Notes under the pieces: model-generated | Told to the model about the DNA's origin: nothing | Seen by the model: the letters and a program-made list of their open reading frames with translations, nothing else | Databases searched by the model: none | Shown here: positions 1-5,404 of the stretch, piece by piece | Layout of the letters: every line of letters begins with the position of its first letter | Position numbering within the stretch: the stretch's first letter is position 1 | DNA from: Acidimicrobiaceae bacterium | Lineage (GTDB): Bacteria > Actinomycetota > Acidimicrobiia > Acidimicrobiales > RAAP-2 | DNA: 6,396 bases | Assembly: GCA_003133075.1 (NCBI GenBank) | Contig: PKZN01000086.1 | Span: 1 to 6,396 of the forward strand | Direction of reading: 5' to 3' | Program-made: the position numbers and the translations under genes

Positions 1-915
1 GTGCCGGGCTGTGAGAAGGCCGCGAAGCACTCGCTGTGCGTCTTTCACGACGACGACAACGAAGCGGCCGGTCCGGTGGATCTGTCCACGGCCCTCACCG
101 TCTCGTCGGACTACTACTTCTACAATCTCGGCTACCTCTTTTGGAACAACCAGAGCCGCTACGGTCAGACGCCGATCCAGGACGTCGCGGCGGACTACGG
201 ACTCAGCCAGACCACCAATATCGACCTGCCCGACGAGGCTCAGGGAAGAGTCGACTCGCCCGAAGTGCGCAAGGAACTCCACGCCGAGGACCCGACGGCC
301 TTTCCCTACGTGAGTTGGTACACCGGGGACAACATCGAGATGGCCTTCGGCCAGGGGACGACCGCCATCTCGCCGATCGAGATGGCCAACGCCTACGCCA
401 CCTTCGCGAACGGCGGCACTCGCTACGCCCCCGAGGTCGCCGCCGCCGTCGTCAACGCGCACGGCAAGGTCGTCATTCGCTACCAACCGCGCGTGCTCGG
501 TCACGTCAGCCTGCCCGCGAGCGTGCGCGATCCGATTCTGGAAGGTTTGACCGGGGTGGTCGACAACCCCAAGGGCACCGCGTACGACCCCTTCAAGGCC
601 AACATCAACTTCTCGCTCTCGAGTTTTCCCATCGCGGGTAAAACGGGCACGGCCTCGAACGCACCGGGTCTCGAGCCCAACTCGTGGTTCGTGGGCTTTG
701 GTCCAACGACCCACCCGGAATACGTGGTGCTCTGCGTGATCGACGAGGGGGGCTACGGGGCGGACGCCTCCGCCCCGGTGGTGGCGAAGACCTTTAACTA
801 CCTCGTCGCCCATCCGGTGCCGGCGCTGAAAATCAGCTCGGCCCTCACGACCCCCACGGGCGGGGCCAAATCCGGCGCTCCGGGCACGACGACGACGCTA
901 AAGAAGTCAAGTTAA
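1..915 (+). CDS. mrdA: Penicillin-binding protein 2 (class B transpeptidase), C-terminal part
   Basis: This is the 3' part (304 codons) of a peptidoglycan D,D-transpeptidase that cross-links the side wall during elongation. It would be a membrane-anchored protein acting outside the cytoplasmic membrane. The frame is open at the left edge, and the GTG at position 1 is an internal codon: class B PBPs are about 550-700 residues, and the N-terminal anchor, dimerisation domain and SxxK active-site serine motif are missing. Visible in window numbering are the second motif, SSD (35-37) followed by YYFYNLG, which is the SxD form typical of PBP2 rather than the SxN of FtsI; the segment DNIEMAFGQG (110-119) with TAISPIEMANAYATFANGG; and the third motif KTGT (214-217). 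The C-terminus is a low-complexity Thr/Gly/Lys tail (about 280-304). PBP2 genes often sit next to rodA; none follows here. The family call is firm; the choice of PBP2 over another class B PBP is likely. Confidence 0.9.
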   Translation: MPGCEKAAKHSLCVFHDDDNEAAGPVDLSTALTVSSDYYFYNLGYLFWNNQSRYGQTPIQDVAADYGLSQTTNIDLPDEAQGRVDSPEVRKELHAEDPTAFPYVSWYTGDNIEMAFGQGTTAISPIEMANAYATFANGGTRYAPEVAAAVVNAHGKVVIRYQPRVLGHVSLPASVRDPILEGLTGVVDNPKGTAYDPFKANINFSLSSFPIAGKTGTASNAPGLEPNSWFVGFGPTTHPEYVVLCVIDEGGYGADASAPVVAKTFNYLVAHPVPALKISSALTTPTGGAKSGAPGTTTTLKKSS

Positions 916-1025
916 TGGCCCAGTGGAGTAACCTGGTGGCGTTGGGCGTACTGGCACACGGGGTGTCGGACGCAAAAGATCGTCGCGCTAACGCAGTGGT
1001 TTCGCTCCGTTTCGCACAGTATTGA
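915..1025 (+). CDS. Doubtful 36-residue ORF, start overlapping mrdA stop
   Basis: An ATG at 915 overlaps the last base of the mrdA stop (TAATG), the arrangement seen in translational coupling. The ORF runs to TGA at 1023-1025 and encodes a short peptide beginning MAQWSNLVALGV. I recognise no domain. Only a weak purine stretch (AAGAAG, 901-906) precedes the start, and third-position G/C is low for this genome. It shares its frame with the ORF starting at 1035, so the two could be remnants of one reading frame broken by the TGA, or chance ORFs. I lean towards non-coding. Confidence 0.15.
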   Translation: MAQWSNLVALGVLAHGVSDAKDRRANAVVSLRFAQY

Positions 1026-1034
1026 GGACATTTC

Positions 1035-1253
1035 GTGGTACACGCCAGTGCGGTACTTCTTCTAAGTATTGGGATCGCCCTCATCGTCACGGCCCAACGA
1101 GTCCGTAGTAATTCTCCATCCACCGCGGTCGCGAGTCACTCGTCCCACGCGGTTTCATCCCGCGGCGTGGCCCGTCACGCCCTAGCCCCCAAGAACGCAA
1201 GGAGTACCCGTCGTGAGCGACGAATCCATCCAACCCCTGCCCTCATCGTCTAG
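1035..1253 (+). CDS. Possible small single-pass membrane protein, doubtful
   Basis: A GTG at 1035 is preceded by GAGGA (1024-1028) at a 6-nt spacing, a reasonable ribosome binding site. The 72-residue product would begin with one hydrophobic segment, ASAVLLLSIGIALIVTA (residues 4-20), followed by basic QRVR. That is the pattern of a single-pass membrane protein or uncleaved signal. The rest is Ser/Arg/Ala-rich without recognisable features, and the last 41 bases overlap the rne start in another frame. Codon use is unlike the neighbouring genes. It could equally be the rne leader with a chance ORF. I assign no function. Confidence 0.22.
   Translation: MVHASAVLLLSIGIALIVTAQRVRSNSPSTAVASHSSHAVSSRGVARHALAPKNARSTRRERRIHPTPALIV
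1145..1181 (+). promoter_or_regulatory. Competing GC-rich hairpins in presumed rne leader
   Basis: CCACGC (1145-1150) can pair with GCGTGG (1165-1170), and the downstream CACGCC (1176-1181) can pair with GGCGTG (1164-1169) in a 6-bp stem with a 6-nt loop. The two stems share the same central strand, so they exclude each other. A third small stem, CGCGG (1148-1152) with CCGCG (1160-1164), is also possible. The region ends 17 nt before the rne Shine-Dalgarno sequence. In enterobacteria RNase E controls its own level through leader hairpins; a similar role here is only inference. Confidence 0.3.
1199..1204 (+). promoter_or_regulatory. Shine-Dalgarno sequence of rne
   Basis: AAGGAG lies 8 nt upstream of the GTG at 1213. 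It fixes the start of the RNase E gene even though the first 120 codons encode a non-conserved region where homology could not decide the start. Confidence 0.7.
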
Positions 1254-2853
1254 TCCTCGAGTAGGCGACACCCGACCCGCACCGCAAATAGGCGACACTC
1301 GGCCCAGCCTCGGCACACCGAGTTCGACCGGCGCCGTCGCGCCATCGTCCACGGGCCAAGGTGGCGGAAACCGACGCCGACGCGGCGGTCGTGGTCGTTC
1401 GGGACAAGGCAACCGCGAGAACCGCGAGAATCCAGGCCGCGCCACCCAGACCAACGGCGCCGCTCCTCGGCGCGTCGTCGACGCCCCCGTGGAGGCCTCC
1501 GCCCCCGAAGCCGGTCTCGACCCCAATCGTCCCGGACGCGGTCGTAAGCGCCGCGGCGGTGAGCGGCGCACTCGCGCCCAGGGCCGCTACCTCATGGCCG
1601 TGCACACCACACCCGACGGCACCCACATCGCGACGCTCGAAGGTCGTTCGATGGTTGAGTACACGCTGGCGAAGAACGCCGACGAGACCAACCAGATCGA
1701 CGGGAACATCTACGTCGGGCGGATTCAAAACGTCCTGCCGGGTATGGAACTCGCCTTCGTCGACATCGGCATACCGAAGAATGCGGTGCTCTACAAGGGC
1801 GACGTCTCTTTTGACACCGAGGACGTCGACGGCGCGCCCGTCGCCAACGCGAACAACAAGCGCATCGAAGAGATGATCCGCGCCGGCCAGACCGTGCTCT
1901 GCCAGGTCACCAAGAACGCCATTGGTGCCAAGGGCGCTCGACTCACCCAGGAGGTTTCGCTGCCGGGGCGCTTCGCGGTGCTCGTCCCGAACTCGCAGAC
2001 CATCGGCATCTCCAAGCGACTGCCCGACGGCGAACGACGACGACTACGTCGCATCATCGACGAGGTCAAGCCCGCACGCCACGGCATCATCATCCGTACG
2101 GCCGCCGAAGGCGTCTCGGCCGAAGACTTAGCGCGCGACGTGACGTCGCTGGTGGAGAAGTGGTCGGCCATCGAGGCCGAGGTCGCCAAGTCCAATCAAC
2201 CACGACTGATCTACCGGGACCTCGATTTAGCGGTGCGCGTGCTGCGCGAGGAACTCAACGAGGAGTACCGCGCCGTCTTGATTGACGACCGCACGCTCTA
2301 TGAGAAGGTGCTGGAGTACGTCAACGCCGTCAACCCCGAGTTGGCCGACCGCATCGAGTACTACGACCGAGCAACCGAGGATCTGCCCCTCTTCGAGCGC
2401 TACTTCGTCCACGAGCAACTCCACCGGTCCCTCGACCGCAAGGTTTTCCTGCCCTCGGGCGGGTCGCTCATCATCGAGCGCACCGAAGCCCTCACGGTGA
2501 TCGACGTGAACACCGGCAAGAACGTCGGGACCAACAACCTCGAAGAGACCGTCTTTCGCAACAACCTCGAGGCCGCCGACGAGGTCGCTCGACAGCTGCG
2601 CCTGCGCGACATTGGCGGGATCATCGTGATCGACTTCATCGACATGGAGTCCAAGGTCAACCGTGAGGCGGTCGCCTCGGCGTTGCGCCAGGCGCTCTCG
2701 CGCGACAAGACCCGCACCCAGGTCTTTGACATCTCCGAGCTGGGGTTGGTCGAAATGACCCGCAAGCGCGTCAATGAGGGGCTCTTGGAGTCACTCTCGG
2801 TCGTCTGCAGCGTCTGTGACGGGCGCGGGTTCATCGTCAAGACCGGCCTGTAA
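1213..2853 (+). CDS. rne: Ribonuclease E/G
   Basis: Endoribonuclease of 546 residues that cuts single-stranded A/U-rich RNA in mRNA decay and in rRNA and tRNA maturation in the cytoplasm. Residues 1-122 form a predicted disordered, strongly basic extension (NRRRRGGRGR at 53-62, GRGRKRRGGERRTR at 108-121) containing a 9-residue repeat, VGDTRPAPQ/IGDTRPSLG, at 17-34. The catalytic region starts near 124. The S1 RNA-binding domain (about 160-245) includes YVGRIQNVLPGMELAFVDIG. The RNase H-like/DNase I-like part carries DVNTGK (431-436) and IVIDFIDM (471-478); D431 and D474 align with the metal-binding Asp303 and Asp346 of the E. coli enzyme. C532-x-x-C535 matches the zinc-link cysteines. The protein ends 11 residues later, so there is no C-terminal degradosome-type scaffold. 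The GTG start is supported by AAGGAG at 1199-1204. rplU and rpmA follow, the usual order. Whether to name it rne or rng is arbitrary for this form. Confidence 0.95.
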   Translation: MSDESIQPLPSSSSPRVGDTRPAPQIGDTRPSLGTPSSTGAVAPSSTGQGGGNRRRRGGRGRSGQGNRENRENPGRATQTNGAAPRRVVDAPVEASAPEAGLDPNRPGRGRKRRGGERRTRAQGRYLMAVHTTPDGTHIATLEGRSMVEYTLAKNADETNQIDGNIYVGRIQNVLPGMELAFVDIGIPKNAVLYKGDVSFDTEDVDGAPVANANNKRIEEMIRAGQTVLCQVTKNAIGAKGARLTQEVSLPGRFAVLVPNSQTIGISKRLPDGERRRLRRIIDEVKPARHGIIIRTAAEGVSAEDLARDVTSLVEKWSAIEAEVAKSNQPRLIYRDLDLAVRVLREELNEEYRAVLIDDRTLYEKVLEYVNAVNPELADRIEYYDRATEDLPLFERYFVHEQLHRSLDRKVFLPSGGSLIIERTEALTVIDVNTGKNVGTNNLEETVFRNNLEAADEVARQLRLRDIGGIIVIDFIDMESKVNREAVASALRQALSRDKTRTQVFDISELGLVEMTRKRVNEGLLESLSVVCSVCDGRGFIVKTGL

Positions 2854-2878
2854 CTCGCGGAGAGTTCGAGCGTTCGGC

Positions 2879-2884
2879 TAGGAT
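2879..2884 (+). promoter_or_regulatory. Candidate -10 box for rplU
   Basis: TAGGAT fits the actinobacterial TANNNT -10 pattern and ends 9 nt before the rplU ATG. No matching -35 hexamer is visible. The overlapping purines GGATGG (2881-2886) could instead act as a weak Shine-Dalgarno sequence, so the same bases have two possible readings. Confidence 0.3.
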
Positions 2885-2893
2885 GGAACCCTT

Positions 2894-3205
2894 ATGTACG
2901 CCGTCATCCGTGTAGGAACATCCCAAGAACGAGTCACCGAGGGTCAGGTGGTCCGTGTCGACCTTCGCTCCGAAGAGGTCGGCACCGACATTTCCTTCCA
3001 GCCCGTCTTGTTGGTCGACGGCGACCAGGTGACCGCCGGTCCGGCCCTCAAGGGCGCCACCGTCACCGCCAAGCTCATCGGTGAGGAGAAGGGTCCCAAG
3101 ATCCGCGCCCTCACCTACAAACCCAAGGCCATCCAGCGCCGTCGCTGGGGCCATCGTCAGCACTACTCGACCGTCGAGATCACCAAGATCTCGGCCAAGG
3201 CATAG
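2894..3205 (+). CDS. rplU: 50S ribosomal protein L21
   Basis: Primary 23S rRNA-binding protein of the large ribosomal subunit, 103 residues, the standard family length. It opens MYAVIRVGTSQERVTEGQ, the typical L21 start (compare MYAVIxTGGKQYxVxEG). Its C-terminal part has TYKPKAIQRRRWGHRQHYS (about 76-94), matching the L21 signature of YK-K-x-x-RR-x-GHRQ. The ATG at 2894 is the only sensible start. It lies 40 nt after the rne stop and 9 nt before rpmA, so rplU and rpmA surely form one operon, perhaps including rne. The glycine-glycine-lysine usual near residue 8-10 is replaced by GTSQ, a mild variation. Confidence 0.97.
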   Translation: MYAVIRVGTSQERVTEGQVVRVDLRSEEVGTDISFQPVLLVDGDQVTAGPALKGATVTAKLIGEEKGPKIRALTYKPKAIQRRRWGHRQHYSTVEITKISAKA

Positions 3206-3214
3206 GGAGGACCC

Positions 3215-3466
3215 GTGTCCAAGACCAAAGGTGGGGGCTCCACCCGTAACGGCCGCGACTCCCAGGCCCAGCGCCTGGGCGTGAAGACCTTTGACGGCAC
3301 GCTCGTCAAGTCCGGCAGCATCATTGTTCGTCAGCGTGGTACCCAGTTCCACCCGGGCCGCAACGTCGGCATCGGCAAGGACGACACGCTGTTTGCGCTC
3401 GCTGAGGGAACCGTAAAGTTCGGCTACCGGGGCGGCAGAAAACTAGTTGACGTTCTCGCCAGCTGA
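3215..3466 (+). CDS. rpmA: 50S ribosomal protein L27
   Basis: Large-subunit protein whose N-terminal tail reaches the peptidyl transferase centre and helps place tRNA. It has 83 residues, the normal length. The diagnostic block KGGGSTRNGRDSQAQRLGVK lies at about residues 5-24, followed by GSIIVRQRGTQFHPGRNVGIG and TVKFGYRGGRK. The GTG start at 3215 has a strong Shine-Dalgarno sequence, GGAGG at 3206-3210, partly overlapping the rplU stop (TAG 3203-3205); the spacing is only 4 nt. There is no cleavable N-terminal extension of the Firmicutes type, since the protein begins directly with MSKTKGGG. It is the last gene before the terminator at 3480-3520. Confidence 0.97.
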   Translation: MSKTKGGGSTRNGRDSQAQRLGVKTFDGTLVKSGSIIVRQRGTQFHPGRNVGIGKDDTLFALAEGTVKFGYRGGRKLVDVLAS

Positions 3467-3479
3467 GTTTTCCTCCTAA

Positions 3480-3520
3480 AACTAAGAAACCCCCGGGCTG
3501 TGCCCGGGGGTTTCTTAGTT
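3480..3520. terminator. Bidirectional Rho-independent terminator, rpmA and HU
   Basis: A perfect 19-bp inverted repeat (arms 3480-3498 and 3502-3520) with a 3-nt loop TGT. The core CCCCCGGGC/GCCCGGGGG is flanked by A-rich and T-rich sides (AACTAAGAAA and TTTCTTAGTT), so each strand presents a GC-rich stem followed by a U-rich tail within the stem itself. It starts 13 nt after the rpmA stop and ends 10 nt before the HU stop on the other strand, so it can end transcription of both convergent genes. Confidence 0.93.
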
Positions 3521-3530
3521 ACGAAGTGAA

Positions 3531-3812
3531 TTACATCGTTCCCTTGACGGCCTTTTTGAAGGTCGAACCGATAGAGACCTTCGGCGCACGCGAGGCCTTG
3601 ACCTGGATCGCCTCGCCGGTCTGAGGGTTGCGGGCGGTACGGGCCTTGCGCTCCACTCGCTCGAAGGACAGGAATCCTGACAGCACGATCTTCTCTCCCT
3701 TGGAAACGTTGCCGACCACGACGTCCTCAAAGGCCTTAAGTACTTCCGCTACGGTGTTCTTGGTGGCGCCACTTTCGGCGACAATTGCTTCTACCAACTC
3801 GGCCTTGTTCAC
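3531..3812 (-). CDS. hup: DNA-binding protein HU
   Basis: Small nucleoid-associated protein that dimerises and bends DNA without sequence specificity. It has 93 residues, the standard bacterial HU length. The start MNKAELVEAI is the classic HU N-terminus; the GTG at 3812-3810 encodes it and has AAGGAG (3825-3820) 7 nt upstream. Earlier in-frame ATGs (3833, 3860) would add residues not found in the family and place the ribosome binding site inside the gene. The middle has GEKIVLSGFLSFERVERKAR (39-58), and RNPQTG (61-66) carries the proline (P63) that intercalates into DNA. There is no Lys/Ala-rich C-terminal tail like that of mycobacterial or streptomycete HupB/HupS. It lies convergent to rpmA and divergent from the aminotransferase gene. 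Whether it belongs to HU rather than IHF is clear from the N-terminus and the monocistronic setting. Confidence 0.96.
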   Translation of the reverse strand: MNKAELVEAIVAESGATKNTVAEVLKAFEDVVVGNVSKGEKIVLSGFLSFERVERKARTARNPQTGEAIQVKASRAPKVSIGSTFKKAVKGTM

Positions 3813-4017
3813 CGGTCGACTCCTTGCTCTCATTGAATCGGGACTGGGCGTTCCCAGCAACCATGGTCAGTTTTACCGGAAAAATACGGAAATCTGCGGA
3901 TATCGTCCTAAGAATTGGCGCTTCGTACGGCTTTGAATCCTTAAACTCCCTGTTCAACGTACCTTTCACCTACGAGGGAACCCAGAAGTTTCACAAACTA
4001 GCCCCTACGATGGCCAC
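3813..4017. other. Divergent spacer between HU and aminotransferase
   Basis: This 205-bp region is clearly less GC-rich than the rest of the window, as expected for a two-way promoter region. It holds the HU Shine-Dalgarno sequence (3820-3825, minus strand), a small inverted repeat CTGGG-CGTT-CCCAG (3844-3857) that would form a hairpin in the HU leader, an AT-rich patch around 3873-3895, and the putative -10 box of the aminotransferase gene (4006-4011). I could not pick a convincing HU promoter. Short ORFs on either strand here have no ribosome binding site and no recognisable product. Confidence 0.6.
4006..4011 (+). promoter_or_regulatory. Candidate -10 box, leaderless aminotransferase start
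   Basis: TACGAT matches the TANNNT -10 pattern and ends exactly 6 nt before the GTG at 4018, so transcription would begin at or within a base or two of the start codon. No Shine-Dalgarno sequence and no good -35 hexamer are visible. The same arrangement recurs at obgE. Confidence 0.45.
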
Positions 4018-5382
4018 GTGAATACCCCAAATCGCCAACGTTTAGCGGCTTTACTCGAGGACGAGCGCGTCCGCTACCGCGAGGACCATCCCCGTTCGAG
4101 GGCGCTCAGCGAAGGATCGACGAACCTCCTCGGCGCCGTGCCGATGACGTGGATGGCCAAGTGGGCGGGCGGCTTCCCCTTGGGCTTCTCCCGCGCCCAC
4201 GGCGCCACGATCACCGACCTCGACGGGCACGAGCTCACCGACTTCGCGCTCGGCGACACCGGTGCGATGGCCGGTCATTCCCCACCCGCGCTCATCGAGG
4301 CGCTACGCCAGCGCGTCGAGGTGAAGGGCGGCGTGACGACGATGCTCCCCACCGAGGACGCGCAGTGGGTCGCCGCCGAGTTGACCCGCCGATTCGGGCC
4401 GACGCGCTGGTCCTTCACGCTCTCGGCGACCGACGCGAATCGCTGGGCCCTTCGTCTCGCGCGCATGGTCACCGGGCGACCCAAGGTACTGGTCTTTTCC
4501 TACTCCTATCACGGCACCGTCGATGAGTCCTTCGTCGTCCTCGACGAAGAGGGCCAGGAACGAAACCGTCCCGGCAACGTCGCGCCGGCCGTCGATCCGA
4601 CGACGACCACGAGAGTCGTCGAGTTCAACGACCTGCCCGCACTCGAGTCGGCGCTCGCGGCGCGCGACGTCGCGGCGGTGCTCTGTGAACCGGCGCTGAC
4701 CAACATTGGCATCGTCCTGCCCGACGAGGGCTTCTTCGACGGCGTGCGCGCGCTCTGTGACGAGACCGCGACGCTGCTCATCATCGATGAGACCCACACC
4801 TTCTCCGCCGGCCCCGGTGGGGCGACGAAGCGCTGGGGACTCGCCCCCGACGCGATCACCATCGGCAAATCGCTCGGTGGCGGAGTGCCCGGTGGGGCCT
4901 ACGGACTGCGCGAGGAACTCGCCGAGCGCGTGCTCACCTTCGCGAAGCGCGGCAACGATCTTGAAGACGTCGGGGGGATCGGCGGGACCCTCGCCGGGAA
5001 CGCGATGAGCATGGCGGCGATGCGCTGCGTCCTCGCCGACGTGCTCACCGACGGCGCCTTCGTCGAGATGGAGCGGCGCGCGAGCCTCTTTGCGAGCGGC
5101 GTCGCTCGCTCCATTGCGGCCAACGAGTTGGCCTGGTCGATCAGCCAACTGGGCGCGAGGTGTGAGTACCGCTTCGTGGCGCCCGCGCCGCGCAACGGGG
5201 GCGACTCCGCCCGGGCCAGTGATGAGGCGCTCGAGGAGTACCTCCACCTCTTCGGCGTCAATCGCGGGGTGCTGATCACGCCCTTTCACAACATGGCGCT
5301 GATGTGTCCCGACACCACCGACGAGGACGTCGCTCGTCACCAATCGGTCTTTGACGCCGCGCTCGAGCAACTGCTCCGCTAG
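4018..5382 (+). CDS. Class III PLP-dependent aminotransferase, HemL-like, substrate unknown
   Basis: A 454-residue fold-type I PLP enzyme, expected to be cytosolic, most like the glutamate-1-semialdehyde aminomutase/class III aminotransferase group. Visible features: GATITDLDGHELTDFALGD (62-80), GHSPP (86-90), the cofactor-phosphate region SATDANRWALRLAR (136-149), YHGTVDES (164-171), IIDETHTF (255-262) with D257 expected to contact the pyridine nitrogen, and TIGKSLGGGVPGG (281-293) with K284 as the PLP-binding lysine. SATDAN replaces the usual SGTEA, and DETHTF replaces the DEVMTG/DEVQTG of true HemL and many transaminases. The protein is also somewhat longer than HemL (about 430), so I do not call it hemL. 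Members with this motif set are generally annotated only as aspartate aminotransferase family or transaminase; I do not know the substrate. The GTG at 4018 is the first start in frame and follows a -10-like box. It sits between HU and obgE, with no pathway partner in view. Confidence 0.88.
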   Translation: MNTPNRQRLAALLEDERVRYREDHPRSRALSEGSTNLLGAVPMTWMAKWAGGFPLGFSRAHGATITDLDGHELTDFALGDTGAMAGHSPPALIEALRQRVEVKGGVTTMLPTEDAQWVAAELTRRFGPTRWSFTLSATDANRWALRLARMVTGRPKVLVFSYSYHGTVDESFVVLDEEGQERNRPGNVAPAVDPTTTTRVVEFNDLPALESALAARDVAAVLCEPALTNIGIVLPDEGFFDGVRALCDETATLLIIDETHTFSAGPGGATKRWGLAPDAITIGKSLGGGVPGGAYGLREELAERVLTFAKRGNDLEDVGGIGGTLAGNAMSMAAMRCVLADVLTDGAFVEMERRASLFASGVARSIAANELAWSISQLGARCEYRFVAPAPRNGGDSARASDEALEEYLHLFGVNRGVLITPFHNMALMCPDTTDEDVARHQSVFDAALEQLLR

Positions 5383-5392
5383 GGGCGCTCCG

Positions 5393-5398
5393 TAGACT
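5393..5398 (+). promoter_or_regulatory. Candidate -10 box, leaderless obgE start
   Basis: TAGACT (TANNNT) lies in the 22-nt gap after the aminotransferase stop and ends 6 nt before the obgE ATG, the same spacing as at the aminotransferase gene. There is no clear -35 hexamer, and only a poor purine run (GGCGGG) is available as a ribosome binding site. This points to obgE having its own leaderless transcript. Confidence 0.42.
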
Positions 5399-5404
5399 GG
5401 CGGG

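Larger units (their letters stand above)
916..1212. other. Spacer and presumed leader between mrdA and rne
   Basis: This 297-base stretch holds no gene I can support firmly. Third-position G/C in its possible reading frames is about 60% by hand count, clearly lower than in the flanking genes. It contains two small ORFs in one frame (listed separately), an 11-bp odd palindrome CGAGTCACTCG at 1132-1142, and overlapping GC-rich hairpins at 1145-1181 just upstream of the rne Shine-Dalgarno sequence. I see no convincing paired -35/-10 promoter and no Rho-independent terminator after mrdA. It is therefore unclear whether rne is co-transcribed with mrdA or has its own promoter here. Confidence 0.6.

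Noticed and set aside
845..1123. A minus-strand ORF of 92 codons between mrdA and rne
   Set aside because: It overlaps the mrdA end, is rich in Arg/Thr/Ser typical of shadow frames, and has no recognisable motif.
3831..3860. Upstream in-frame ATG starts for HU
   Set aside because: They would add 7 or 16 residues before the canonical MNKAEL start and bury the good Shine-Dalgarno sequence at 3820-3825 within the gene.
3785..4021. A plus-strand ORF of 78 codons across the HU start and the divergent spacer
   Set aside because: It overlaps the HU start in antisense and has no ribosome binding site at its start or at its internal ATG (3864). It also covers the region needed for promoters.
4018..5382. 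Calling the aminotransferase hemL (glutamate-1-semialdehyde aminomutase)
   Set aside because: Fold and lysine motif fit, but SATDAN and DETHTF depart from the HemL consensus, the protein is longer, and no haem biosynthesis gene is nearby.
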